A DNA stretch of 64,000 nucleotides from JAIBAJ01 sp965284645 (GTDB lineage: Bacteria > Bacteroidota > Bacteroidia > JAIBAJ01). Positions 17,415 to 25,880 of this stretch are shown piece by piece. The stretch spans positions 3,844,001 to 3,908,000 of the forward strand of contig OZ260106.1 in the NCBI GenBank assembly GCA_965284645.1, read 5' to 3'. Every line of letters starts with the position of its first letter. Position 1 is the first letter of the stretch. Under the pieces are notes generated by a model. The model was not told the origin of the DNA. It worked only from the letters and a program-made list of their open reading frames with translations, and ran no database searches. The position numbers and the translations under genes were made by a program.

Positions 17415-17513
17415 CCAACTGTTGGTAGTACATTTAGAGCCTCGCTTTTTGATTGGGCTGCAAAATCGGAAACCCAAATTTCAAATTCCATTTCCTTGAA
17501 TCATTTTTTTATT

Positions 17514-17521
17514 TACCTTTG
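17514..17521 (+). promoter_or_regulatory. Promoter -7 box for DUF177-rpmF
   Basis: TACCTTTG followed by CACCCC, an exact TAnnTTTG match 24 bases before the DUF177 gene ATG. Confidence 0.55.
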
Positions 17522-17545
17522 CACCCCTTTTAAAGAAGGATTGAT

Positions 17546-18076
17546 ATGAAGCTGAGCGATGAATTTTCTATTCAATACTCGGGTTTAGGCCTTGGGACAC
17601 ATGAATTTGATTGGAAAATCACAGACAAGTTCTTTGAAGATTTAGATTATTCTGAGATTAAGAAAGGTGAAATAGAAGTGCATGTGGTATTGGAAAAACG
17701 ATCCACATTTATGGAATTCAACTTCGAAATCGATGGAGAAATCGAATTGGCCTGCGATCGTTGTTCGGTTGATTTTTACTATCCTATCTCGTGTGACGAG
17801 CGATTGATTGTAAAATTCGAAGCCGACGGAGGTGATGAAGAAAGTGACGATGTAATTGTTTTGGGTAAAAATGAATACGTCTTGGATCTAACTCATCATC
17901 TATACGAATACATTGCGGTTCAAGTACCTATCCGAAAAGTAGGATGCGAACTGAACGGTGATGAAAGCTTGTGTAACCAAGAAGTGTTGAACTTATTGGA
18001 AAAGCTCGCCCCAAAAGAAGAAGAAAAACCCACGGACCCGCGGTGGGATAAACTAAGCGGACTTGAATTGAACTAA
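17546..18076 (+). CDS. DUF177 (YceD-like) protein
   Basis: 176 residues. The central CDRCSVDFYYPISCDERLIVKF and acidic stretch are the DUF177/YceD hallmark, with a second Cys pair later (GCELNGDESLCNQEV). The C-terminal end DPRWDKLSGL is also conserved. YceD is encoded directly before rpmF across bacteria and is linked to 23S rRNA maturation or accumulation in plants and bacteria; the mechanism is not settled. rpmF follows after 28 bases, so the pair forms the classical yceD-rpmF operon. Confidence 0.9.
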   Translation: MKLSDEFSIQYSGLGLGTHEFDWKITDKFFEDLDYSEIKKGEIEVHVVLEKRSTFMEFNFEIDGEIELACDRCSVDFYYPISCDERLIVKFEADGGDEESDDVIVLGKNEYVLDLTHHLYEYIAVQVPIRKVGCELNGDESLCNQEVLNLLEKLAPKEEEKPTDPRWDKLSGLELN

Positions 18077-18104
18077 ATTGTAAACTGTTTAAATATTTAC
18101 TGAA

Positions 18105-18290
18105 ATGCCAAATCCAAAGCATAAAATCTCCAAAACCCGCAGGGACAAAAGAAGGACTCACTACAAAGCTGTTGCTCCAACTTTAGCTACTTGTCCTACT
18201 ACTGGTGAAATCCACCTTTTCCACCGCGCCCACTGGTACGAAGGTAAATTGTACTACAAAGGACGTGTGGTAATGGAGAAAACGGCTTAA
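18105..18290 (+). CDS. rpmF: 50S ribosomal protein L32
   Basis: 61 residues. MPNPKHKISKTRRDKRRTHY is the standard L32 N-terminus, basic and rRNA-binding. The later part (TCPTTGEIHLFHRAHW) keeps a single Cys rather than the four-Cys zinc form, as is usual in Bacteroidota. Second gene of the DUF177-rpmF operon, closed by a strong terminator. Confidence 0.96.
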   Translation: MPNPKHKISKTRRDKRRTHYKAVAPTLATCPTTGEIHLFHRAHWYEGKLYYKGRVVMEKTA

Positions 18291-18383
18291 TCCGTACCTA
18301 ACCAACTTTCAAGCATTCATTGTAGGAAGTGAAGTCAATTCACATGGCTTGCTGTTTGCTTTAATAAAATTACATTGCTTATT

Positions 18384-18411
18384 GCCGGAGGCTTTCACTT
18401 CCGGCTTTTTT
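18384..18411 (+). terminator. Rho-independent terminator after rpmF
   Basis: GCCGGA (18384-18389) pairs with TCCGGC (18400-18405) across a 10-base loop and is followed by six T. It ends only 9 bases before the fabH ATG, so fabH must either be transcribed by read-through or start within this space. Confidence 0.85.
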
Positions 18412-18419
18412 GTTTGAAT

Positions 18420-19409
18420 ATGACCCAAATACAAGCTGCAATAACCGGTGTCGCTGGATACGTTCCCGACTATATTTTGACCAATTCGGAGTTGGAACAC
18501 ATGGTGGATACTACCGACGAGTGGATTCAATCACGCACGGGAATTAAAGAAAGAAGAATTTTGAAAGGAGAAGGCATGGGCTCTTCGGAAATGGCCGTGC
18601 ATGCAGTAAACCGTTTGCTCGAAAAAACAAATACTAAACCAGAAGAAATTGATCTGCTTATCTGCGCCACTGTTACGCCCGATATGCAATTTCCGGCAAC
18701 TGCGAACATTATTGCAGATAAGTGCGGAATCAAAAATGGATTTGGTTTTGATATCTCAGCAGCTTGTTCGGGCTTCATGTATAGCTTGGTGACAGCTTCC
18801 AAATACATTCAATCCGGTCTGCATAAAAAAGTGATTGTAGTTGGGGTAGATAAAATGTCGAGCATTATCAATTATGAAGACCGAGCCACCTGTGTTATAT
18901 TTGGTGATGGTTGTGGAGCAGTCCTTTTAGAGCCAAATACGGAAGGGTATGGCATTGTTGATACTATTTTACGTTCGGATGGAAGCGGACGCTTTTTCCT
19001 CAATCAAAAAGCAGGCGGAAGTGCTTATCCCGCTACTTTGGAAACCGTTACAAATAAAGAACATTATGTGCACCAAGAAGGACAGACAGTGTTCAAATTT
19101 GCTGTAACCAATATGGCTGATGTGGCTGCGCAAATAATGGAACGCAACCAACTCACCGCCGACGATGTTGCATGGTTAGTTCCGCACCAAGCCAATAAAA
19201 GAATTATCGATGCTACAGCAAACCGCATGGGCTTGCAGGAAGACAAGGTGATCGTGAATATTCATAAATACGGAAATACCACCAATGGTACCATTCCTAT
19301 TTGTTTGGCAGAATGGGAGACTAAATTCAAAAAAGGCGACAATCTGATTTTAGCCGCTTTTGGTGGAGGATTTACCTGGGGCAGTATTTACCTCAAATGG
19401 GCCTATTGA
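18420..19409 (+). CDS. fabH: 3-oxoacyl-ACP synthase III
   Basis: 329 residues. Condenses acetyl-CoA (or branched acyl-CoA) with malonyl-ACP to start fatty acid synthesis. The catalytic triad is visible: Cys in ISAACSGFMYSL (near 113), His in PHQANKRI (near 255) and Asn in HKYGNTTNGT (near 285). The early TDEWIQSRTGI motif is standard. A 15-codon in-frame extension upstream runs into the terminator hairpin and is rejected. The common plsX neighbour is absent between rpmF and fabH. Confidence 0.96.
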   Translation: MTQIQAAITGVAGYVPDYILTNSELEHMVDTTDEWIQSRTGIKERRILKGEGMGSSEMAVHAVNRLLEKTNTKPEEIDLLICATVTPDMQFPATANIIADKCGIKNGFGFDISAACSGFMYSLVTASKYIQSGLHKKVIVVGVDKMSSIINYEDRATCVIFGDGCGAVLLEPNTEGYGIVDTILRSDGSGRFFLNQKAGGSAYPATLETVTNKEHYVHQEGQTVFKFAVTNMADVAAQIMERNQLTADDVAWLVPHQANKRIIDATANRMGLQEDKVIVNIHKYGNTTNGTIPICLAEWETKFKKGDNLILAAFGGGFTWGSIYLKWAY

Positions 19410-19575
19410 ATTAGCCTCATTAATCCGTCTTGGCTGATTTGTTTTCCATAAATATCCAATACCTAAAGACCAAGCTTTTTTTTCATTAAACCAATAGCCT
19501 TTTATATCCTTTTATCGTTCTCTGATTTTTAAGAAAAGATATATTTTTTTTAAGCATTCTACTTAGGAATAATCT

Positions 19576-19583
19576 TATTTTTG
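19576..19583 (+). promoter_or_regulatory. Promoter -7 box for TrmN6-like gene
   Basis: TATTTTTG followed by CAATTC, matching TAnnTTTG, 22 bases before the GTG start. Confidence 0.5.
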
Positions 19584-19605
19584 CAATTCAAACCTGAGGC
19601 CAATT

Positions 19606-20439
19606 GTGAGACATCCTGTCTATTCCAAGGATATTTTCTATTTTAAACAATTTGCTGTAAAGCAAGATAAATGCCCCTTGCGCGTTGGTACCGACGCCGT
19701 TCTATTGGGCGCTTGGGCAAATTTCGAAAATGCTGAACGAATTTTGGATATTGGCTGTGGTACCGGAGTTATTAGTTTAATGCTGGCCCAGCGCCATGAA
19801 TCCTTTGTTAAAGGTATTGATATCAATCCCATTGTAATCGAACAAGCACAAGAAAACTATAGCAATAGTCCTTGGGCAAGTCGATTGAGAACGAGACATA
19901 TCAGCGTTCAGGAGTTGAGCCTAACCGGACAGCAATTTGATGGTATCGCCTGCAATCCCCCATTTTTTACCGGCTGTTTGCGCTCCAGCGACGATGACAA
20001 AGCCAAAGCAAGACATTCTGATTTAGTTTTGCCTTTGGAAGAATTATTTCTCTCTGTAAAAAACCTATTGTCATGTTATGGAAAATTCTGCATGGTTTTG
20101 CCATCCGAATTGCATGAACGAGCCCAAAAAGAAGCCCTTAAAAACCAACTTTTCCTCACCAAAATCACCTGGGTTAAAACCTTAACCTGCAAACCTGCCA
20201 AACGAATTTTGTTGGAGTTTTCAAAAATCGAAAGCCCCTTGGAAGAAAACGAAATATCCATCCAGCAAATTTCTCCCGGCCAATTCGCTCCTGAATACCA
20301 ACGTTTAATTGGTGATTACTTCCTTGATAAAGAGGAAAGAGAAGCCTTAGTTGAAGGAAAAAGACCTTGTCCGAACGCAAACAAAGAGAAATCCCAAAAT
20401 CTCCTTTCAGGGGAACCAATCAATAAAACACCAAATTAA
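19606..20439 (+). CDS. tRNA1(Val) (adenine-37-N6)-methyltransferase-like
   Basis: 277 residues from a GTG. A class I SAM-dependent methyltransferase: motif I LDIGCGTGVISLMLAQR near 48, and catalytic motif IV CNPPFF near 108. NPPF/Y is the signature of N6-adenine methylation. The N-terminal KQFAVKQDKCPLRVGTDAVLLGAWA is typical of the YfiC/TrmN6 family, which methylates A37 of tRNA1(Val). The C-terminus carries a roughly 35-residue tail that seems to be an addition. Its 3' end overlaps the convergent DUF2141 gene by 20 bases. Confidence 0.88.
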   Translation: MRHPVYSKDIFYFKQFAVKQDKCPLRVGTDAVLLGAWANFENAERILDIGCGTGVISLMLAQRHESFVKGIDINPIVIEQAQENYSNSPWASRLRTRHISVQELSLTGQQFDGIACNPPFFTGCLRSSDDDKAKARHSDLVLPLEELFLSVKNLLSCYGKFCMVLPSELHERAQKEALKNQLFLTKITWVKTLTCKPAKRILLEFSKIESPLEENEISIQQISPGQFAPEYQRLIGDYFLDKEEREALVEGKRPCPNANKEKSQNLLSGEPINKTPN

Positions 20440-20911
20440 TCAGTTGGGTTACCCTACTTTGGGAGGGAACATTAAACTTGGCATTGTCGTAACTTGGAGG
20501 CCCAAAGGAACCAGTGGCATTATTTGAAAACCCAAACCCTTCTTTAGGTATTCCCAAGAAATTCTGATCAAGATTTTGATTGCTGTTTTCATCATGAAAT
20601 ACAGCAAAGGCATATTCTCCCGGAGGAAGACTATCAAATACGACTTCCAAAGGAATGGCGCTTATTGGAACGATGGCTGTTTTAAAGGCTTGATTTGAAT
20701 TATTGAAACTTGAACTGGAGTTGTAAAGCGCAATATCCACCTTCCCATTGGTATTTTTCAATCCCTTCACCAGAACAACCAAACTAGAGGTATCTCCATT
20801 CTCGTTCAGTTCTGGAGCTGGTTGGATTTCGTCAGCTGGTTTTTTGCAGGAGGTTTGGAACCATAACAGTCCCATCACAGAAAGGGTAGTAATCGATAAA
20901 TTTATTTTCAT
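20420..20911 (-). CDS. DUF2141 lipoprotein
   Basis: 163 residues from the ATG at 20911 (an upstream ATG six codons earlier is possible). The N-terminus ends in a lipobox (LWFQTSC), so the protein is an acylated periplasmic or outer membrane lipoprotein. The rest follows DUF2141: LVVLVKGLKNTNGKVDIALYN, GEYAFAVFHDENSNQNLDQNFLGIPKEGFGFSNN. It is a beta-sandwich family, often with Asp/Asn loops suggesting metal binding, of unknown function. It converges with and overlaps the methyltransferase gene. Confidence 0.88.
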   Translation of the reverse strand: MKINLSITTLSVMGLLWFQTSCKKPADEIQPAPELNENGDTSSLVVLVKGLKNTNGKVDIALYNSSSSFNNSNQAFKTAIVPISAIPLEVVFDSLPPGEYAFAVFHDENSNQNLDQNFLGIPKEGFGFSNNATGSFGPPSYDNAKFNVPSQSRVTQLINLVFY

Positions 20912-21273
20912 GGTCAATTGCCTGAGCATTAAAGCCCAGTTTTAAGGTTAAACAAATGCTAAGCATTGGTTAAGCCACCTGCATCCGACACCTAATTCCT
21001 AATTTGTAAATAGCCTGATTTTTAAACCAAACTACTTGATTTAGTTAGGTTAGCCCTGAATAAGCTATTGCTTTACTTATTCTAGGCTAAGCGAATGTAG
21101 CATTGACCATGTCCTATATTCTAAAAAGCCTTAGCCATTTAAAATATATCGACCGAAATGAATGAAATGACTATTGGGATAATCAAAAAGCAAATACTTT
21201 CGGAGGCAAAGGTAGTTGCCAAGAAGGATGCCTGATCAAGGAAAGTGGTAAGAAGTGTTAAAACAATCCTAAT
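20912..21273. other. Intergenic with an R2B fragment
   Basis: About 360 bases without a gene. Near 21022-21052 the sequence AACTACTTGATTTAGTTAGG is the reverse complement of the core of R2B (AACCCAACTAAATCAAGTAG), apparently a decayed fragment. Nothing else is recognisable. Confidence 0.45.
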
Positions 21274-22212
21274 CTATTTTCTTTGTCGGATAAAGTCTTG
21301 ATACCATTTGAAATTATCTTCTACCAATTGGTTCTTGAAATTTTCAATGTATTTCAAAAAGGCAATCGAAACCGGAGAAAGCTTTTTATCCTCCAACCAA
21401 ATTAGACTCCACATCGAAGAAATGGGAAGATCCGGAACTGGAATAACGGACAATTGTCCCATTTCAATTTCATTTCGAATCCCAATAATCGGCATAATGG
21501 AATACCCCAAACCAGCTAAAATTGCCTGCTTAACAGCTTCATTTGAATATAACTCCAACCGTTTATTTGGGATAATATGATTGCTTTCAAAATACTTCTC
21601 CATTACTTGCCTCGTTCCTGAACCTTTTTCCCTAAAAATCAAAGGTAATTTCGAAAACACACCCGGTTGATCCATTATATCCAAGGGGGTTGAAACCGAT
21701 TTGCCAATTAAAAAAAGTTTATTCTCCAACAAATCAATTTTCTTCACTTGCATGTGATTGGGCAAAACCGAAACCAAGGCAAAATCAACCTCATTATTCT
21801 CCAAACTTTGCACCACAAGGTTTTTATTAGTTACCTCCATGTGTAAATTTATTCCCGGATTCTTATTTACAAAAGATGCCAAAAAATAGGGCATAACGTA
21901 CTTCCCTGTCGAAACCACCGAAATCTTTAACTTCCCTACCATCATTCCCTTAAACTCCATGGTCTTCTGGTTTATTTCTCCAACTTCATTCAATATACGC
22001 TCGGCCGAAAGCGCAATTTCCCGCCCAAACTCAGTAATAAAAACCTTACGCCCAATTAATTCCGTCAAAGGAATATCAAATTGATCTTGAAAATTCTTTA
22101 ACTGAATAGAAACAGCAGGCTGTGTCAAATGGAGTTGCTCCGACGCCTTTGTAATGCTTCCCGTTTCTACTACTTTCAAAAAAATATTGAGTTGGTTTAA
22201 TGTGTAGTTCAT
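21274..22212 (-). CDS. LysR family transcriptional regulator
   Basis: 312 residues. The first ~65 residues are the winged helix-turn-helix (LNIFLKVVETGSITKASEQLHLTQPAVSIQLKNFQ, read in two halves), followed by the linker helix and a two-lobe effector domain from about residue 90. It is divergent from the isocitrate dehydrogenase/DUF6671/SbtA genes with an 82-base gap, the classical layout for a LysR regulator acting on its neighbour. In cyanobacteria a LysR protein (CcmR/NdhR) controls sbtA and binds 2-oxoglutarate, a product of isocitrate dehydrogenase. The present protein may use a related logic, which is inference from context only. Confidence 0.92.
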   Translation of the reverse strand: MNYTLNQLNIFLKVVETGSITKASEQLHLTQPAVSIQLKNFQDQFDIPLTELIGRKVFITEFGREIALSAERILNEVGEINQKTMEFKGMMVGKLKISVVSTGKYVMPYFLASFVNKNPGINLHMEVTNKNLVVQSLENNEVDFALVSVLPNHMQVKKIDLLENKLFLIGKSVSTPLDIMDQPGVFSKLPLIFREKGSGTRQVMEKYFESNHIIPNKRLELYSNEAVKQAILAGLGYSIMPIIGIRNEIEMGQLSVIPVPDLPISSMWSLIWLEDKKLSPVSIAFLKYIENFKNQLVEDNFKWYQDFIRQRK

Positions 22213-22244
22213 AAAGTATCGTTATATAAAACATTGCAAATATA

Positions 22245-22255
22245 AAGTTAAACTT
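22245..22255. promoter_or_regulatory. Candidate LysR operator
   Basis: AAGTT-A-AACTT, a perfect 11-base palindrome in an AT-rich TATA...ATA setting, in the short gap between the divergent LysR and isocitrate dehydrogenase genes. Position fits a LysR box, though the T-N11-A spacing is not exact. Confidence 0.4.
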
Positions 22256-22294
22256 ATAAATACTTACAACAATTTTGCATCAAAATTAATTTCA

Positions 22295-23731
22295 ATGAAA
22301 AAGATAACCATTGCAAAAGGCGACGGAATTGGTCCAGAGATTATGGATGCCACTTTATTAATCCTTCAAGCTGCAGGAGCCGAATTAATCTATGAAGAAA
22401 TTGAAGTAGGTGAAAAGGTCTATCTCCAAGGCCACACCTCTGGCATCGCTCCCGAAGCCTGGGAAACGATTCGCAACAATAAAATCTTTTTGAAAGCGCC
22501 TATCTCTACCCCTCAAGGTGGAGGTTACAAAAGCCTAAACGTCACAACCCGTAAATTCCTCGGCCTCTATGCCAATGTAAGACCTTGTTCAAGCTTACAC
22601 CCATACGTGGAAACGAAGCATCCCAAAATGGATCTGGTCATTATCCGCGAAAATGAAGAAGACCTTTATGCCGGAATTGAGCACCAACAAACCGATGAAG
22701 TGGTGCAGTGTATAAAACTAATTAGCCGTCCAGGTTGCGAAAAAATTGTACGATATGCGTTTGAATATGCCCGACAAAACAAACGTAAAAAAGTCACTTG
22801 CTTTACAAAAGACAATATAATGAAGCAAACGGATGGTCTTTTCCATCAAGTGTTTGAAGAAATCGCCTTGGAATATCCTGAAATTGAAAATGAACATTGG
22901 ATCATTGATATAGGAGCAGCCAAACTTGCCGATACACCCGAAGTTTTCGATGTCATTGTTATGCCCAATCTTTATGGCGATATTCTTTCTGATGTTGCGG
23001 CTCAAATAACGGGTTCGGTTGGATTGGCCGGCTCCTCCAATATTGGTGAGGAATGTGCCATGTTTGAAGCTATTCACGGTTCGGCTCCTCGTATCGCAGG
23101 ACAAAACTTGGCCAACCCATCTGGTTTGATTCAAGGTGCAGTGCTCATGTTGAACCATATCGGTCAAAATAAAGTGGCCGAAAAAATCCAAAACGCTTGG
23201 CTCAAAACCTTGGAAGATGGCATCCATACGAAGGATATTTACAAGGAAAATGTTAGTAAAAAAAGGGTTGGAACAAAAGAGTTTGCCATGGCCGTTATTC
23301 AAAATTTGGGTAAAAAACCCAGCGCCCTAAAACCAGTTGAATTCCCCGATAAACAACCCCTTCAACTTCCATCCTATAAAAGAAAAGTGGCCAAAGTGAA
23401 AAAATTAGAAGGAGTCGACCTTTTCATCCATTGGCGTGGATTCGACCCTGCCGAACTTTCTACTCATTGCCAAAAATTAAATACGGAAAAACTTAGCCTT
23501 TCAATCATTACTAATAGAGGAATTAAAGTGTGGCCCGATGGCTTTAAAGAAACCTTTTGCACCGACCACTGGCGCTGCCGTTTTAAATCCAAAGAGCAAA
23601 CAGACCTTTCCTACAAGGATTTAATCGACCTCATGGCCAATCTAAATAAAGGAAATTTGGAAATCATTAAATCTGAAAACCTTTACAGCTTCGATGGAAA
23701 ACAAGCTTACTCAATGGGACAAGGTCAATAA
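22295..23731 (+). CDS. Isocitrate dehydrogenase, Thermus type with C-terminal extension
   Basis: 478 residues. Oxidatively decarboxylates isocitrate to 2-oxoglutarate and CO2. The isocitrate/isopropylmalate dehydrogenase core (residues 1-~335) shows GDGIGPEIMDA, GGGYKSLNVTTRKFLGLYANVRP, RENEEDLYAG and MPNLYGDILSDVAAQITGSVG. A further ~140 residues after that form the extension known from the Thermus thermophilus enzyme. The cofactor site reads GSAPRIAGQNLANPSG. Arg-Ile replaces the Lys-Tyr of NADP enzymes, while NAD enzymes have Asp-Ile, so cofactor choice is open. A second, E. coli-type enzyme lies at 54062. Likely first gene of an operon with DUF6671 and the SbtA-like permease. Confidence 0.9.
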   Translation: MKKITIAKGDGIGPEIMDATLLILQAAGAELIYEEIEVGEKVYLQGHTSGIAPEAWETIRNNKIFLKAPISTPQGGGYKSLNVTTRKFLGLYANVRPCSSLHPYVETKHPKMDLVIIRENEEDLYAGIEHQQTDEVVQCIKLISRPGCEKIVRYAFEYARQNKRKKVTCFTKDNIMKQTDGLFHQVFEEIALEYPEIENEHWIIDIGAAKLADTPEVFDVIVMPNLYGDILSDVAAQITGSVGLAGSSNIGEECAMFEAIHGSAPRIAGQNLANPSGLIQGAVLMLNHIGQNKVAEKIQNAWLKTLEDGIHTKDIYKENVSKKRVGTKEFAMAVIQNLGKKPSALKPVEFPDKQPLQLPSYKRKVAKVKKLEGVDLFIHWRGFDPAELSTHCQKLNTEKLSLSIITNRGIKVWPDGFKETFCTDHWRCRFKSKEQTDLSYKDLIDLMANLNKGNLEIIKSENLYSFDGKQAYSMGQGQ

Positions 23732-23742
23732 AGCAAAATGCA

Positions 23743-23913
23743 TTGGAAAAAAAAATAAAGTTAATTATACCTCTTATTTTAGGAGCATTGTATTTCTGCC
23801 TGTATCCATTTTCCACTGATACAGATGCAGAATTACTGAAAGCGCTAGGACTCCTGTGCCTAATCATTTCCTACAATCAGCTTCCCCAAAGCATACTTGA
23901 AAATGAAAAGTGA
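23743..23913 (+). CDS. Possible small membrane protein or transporter remnant
   Basis: 56 codons from a TTG 11 bases after the isocitrate dehydrogenase stop, ending inside the start of the DUF6671 gene (11-base overlap). It has a Lys-rich start, one hydrophobic helix (LIIPLILGALYFCLYPF), a short polar stretch and a second hydrophobic helix ending YNQLPQS. The shape resembles the first two helices of SLC13-type anion permeases (a helix, a polar step, then a ...E-x-x-P site), but too little is left to claim this. The only ATG nearby is out of frame and closes at once. Could be non-coding. Confidence 0.3.
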   Translation: MEKKIKLIIPLILGALYFCLYPFSTDTDAELLKALGLLCLIISYNQLPQSILENEK

Positions 23914-24766
23914 CCCGAAGGTATTACTTCATTTTCAAGGCCGAAAGGCTATTCTTTCGAGCATGCACAAAAAGGAAGAAGCGATAAGACCCTTGCTCAA
24001 AAAGTTCTTAAACATTGACCTTTTCGTTCCTTCAAACATTGATACAGATGCCCTAGGAACCTTTTCTGGTGAAATTGAAAGATTGGCTTCTCCCGAAGAA
24101 ACCTTGGTAAAAAAATGTGAACTGGGGATGAATAAATTCGGGTACGATCTTGGTATCGCTAGTGAAGGTTCTTTTGGCCCCTATCCGCTTATGCCCTTTG
24201 TTGCCATCAATGAAGAATTGGTGCTTTTGATGGACAAAAAAAACAATTGGTCTGTTTTCGGACGCTCTCAGTCATTCGACACTAATTTTAGGGCAGCCAA
24301 CATCGAAACAAAAAAGGAATTAGAAGAATTCGCTAAAAAAGCTAAATTCCCTTCCCACGGGCTTATCCTCAAGCTTTCTCAATACAACACTACGGATATG
24401 AAAAAGGGTATCAACGATTGGGATACACTCTTCAATTCCTTTGCTTCGATGAAGAAAATTCAAAATAAGGTTTGGATAGAAACGGATATGAGAGCTCATC
24501 TCAATCCTACCCGCATGCTGAACATTGTTTCTGCTACCGAGGACCTTATTCGAAAATTGAATTCCCTTTGTCCGAATTGTTTTAGCCCTGGCTTTTCTGT
24601 CCGAAAAGCAGATCCGGGCCTACCTTGCTCTTCCTGTGGCTTGCCTACACCATCCATTTCAGTCCACCACTACCAATGCTTAATTTGCAACCATATGGTT
24701 TCCAATGTATTCCCCAATGGAAAAGAATCGGAAGATCCCATGTATTGCAACTTTTGTAATCCCTAA
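23903..24766 (+). CDS. DUF6671 family protein
   Basis: 287 residues from the ATG at 23903. The segment GRKAILSSMHKKEEAI, the GASEGSF-like IASEGSFGPYP, and EELVLLMD are the DUF6671 pattern. The C-terminal 70 residues carry paired Cys motifs (CPNC, CSSCG, CLIC, CNFC), which read as a zinc ribbon. ETDMRAHLNPTRM, with its Asp-Met-Arg-Ala-His-x-Asn-Pro-Thr-Arg run, looks like a conserved active or binding site. Biochemical function is unknown to me. Eight bases separate it from the SbtA-like permease, so the two are co-transcribed and may work together. Confidence 0.82.
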   Translation: MKSDPKVLLHFQGRKAILSSMHKKEEAIRPLLKKFLNIDLFVPSNIDTDALGTFSGEIERLASPEETLVKKCELGMNKFGYDLGIASEGSFGPYPLMPFVAINEELVLLMDKKNNWSVFGRSQSFDTNFRAANIETKKELEEFAKKAKFPSHGLILKLSQYNTTDMKKGINDWDTLFNSFASMKKIQNKVWIETDMRAHLNPTRMLNIVSATEDLIRKLNSLCPNCFSPGFSVRKADPGLPCSSCGLPTPSISVHHYQCLICNHMVSNVFPNGKESEDPMYCNFCNP

Positions 24767-24774
24767 AAAAATCC

Positions 24775-25740
24775 ATGAACCTTCATCTCCTTCTCGACAA
24801 CCTTACCAACCCCGCTCTTCTCTTCTTTCTCCTCGGCATTGTCGCAGTTTCCTTGAAAAGCGATCTTGAAATCCCTGCCAACAGCTCAAAATTCATTTCC
24901 TTGTACCTACTTTTTTCCATTGGATTTAAAGGTGGACAGGAACTAGCTCACGAAAAAATTGATGCTGAAATAATTACCTCCATCGCTATCGGTTTGGCAA
25001 TGGCGCTTACCATCCCACTCTATTGTTTCTTTATTCTCAAACAAAAGCTAAATATTTATGATGCTGCAGCCGTCGCAGCCTCGTATGGTTCGGTAAGCGC
25101 TGTAACTTTTGTAACCGCTACCAGCTTTCTTGAATCTTTAGGGGCAACCCTTCAAGGGCATATGGTGGCTGTAATGGCGCTTATGGAATCTCCTGCCATC
25201 ATAATCAGCCTCATTCTCTTATCCGTTTATTCAAAATCTCCTAAATCAAATTCTTCCAATAAATGGACAGCCGTTAAACATTCCTTGACCAATGGCAGTG
25301 TGGTACTCATTTTAGGAAGTATGCTTATTGGTTTCCTCGCCAACTCTAAACAGGCCGAAGGAATTAAACCATTTACGAATGACTTGTTTAAAGGATTCTT
25401 AGCCATATTCCTACTCGACATGGGCATCTTAAGCGGTCGAAAGCTAAAATCACTTTTCGCCTATGGTTGGTTTCCCCTCGCCTTCGCCATCTTTATTCCT
25501 TTATTCAATGGATGCGCAATAGCCTTCTTAAGCAGTCTATTTTCCGATCAATTATCTAACCGGTTTATGCTTTCTATACTGGCAGCAAGCGCATCCTATA
25601 TTGCGGTTCCTGCTGCCATGAAAATCTCTAATCCAAACTCAAATCCCGGACTTTATTTGCCTATGCCTTTGGCCATCACATTCCCCGTAAATATTACCTT
25701 GGGCTTCCCATTGTATTATTGGATTATTCAAATTTCGTAA
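24775..25740 (+). CDS. SbtA-like sodium-dependent bicarbonate permease
   Basis: 321 residues, about ten hydrophobic helices in two similar halves. LTNPALLFFLLGIVAV, IGFKGGQEL, AASYGSVSAVTFVTA and the related ASASYIAVPAAMK are the paired signatures of the SbtA family. Family members import HCO3- with Na+. The helix-linking loop after VYSKSPKS is short. In cyanobacteria SbtA is paired with the PII-like SbtB; no SbtB-like gene is present here, and DUF6671 takes the adjacent position. In a heterotroph, supply of bicarbonate to carboxylases is the expected role. Confidence 0.88.
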   Translation: MNLHLLLDNLTNPALLFFLLGIVAVSLKSDLEIPANSSKFISLYLLFSIGFKGGQELAHEKIDAEIITSIAIGLAMALTIPLYCFFILKQKLNIYDAAAVAASYGSVSAVTFVTATSFLESLGATLQGHMVAVMALMESPAIIISLILLSVYSKSPKSNSSNKWTAVKHSLTNGSVVLILGSMLIGFLANSKQAEGIKPFTNDLFKGFLAIFLLDMGILSGRKLKSLFAYGWFPLAFAIFIPLFNGCAIAFLSSLFSDQLSNRFMLSILAASASYIAVPAAMKISNPNSNPGLYLPMPLAITFPVNITLGFPLYYWIIQIS

Positions 25741-25880
25741 ATCTGGCTTGCTCTTTCTGGCTTCAACAATCGGTAGAAACTATTTATAATTCAAAACTTC
25801 AATCAATACTTGAAATCTCCAGCCCCAAAAGATTCTAAACCCCAATTGGTTCAGGAGTTCACTTTTTAAAATTAATTTTA

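Noticed and set aside
22718..23302. Minus-strand frame of 194 codons
   Set aside because: Antisense to the Thermus-type isocitrate dehydrogenase.
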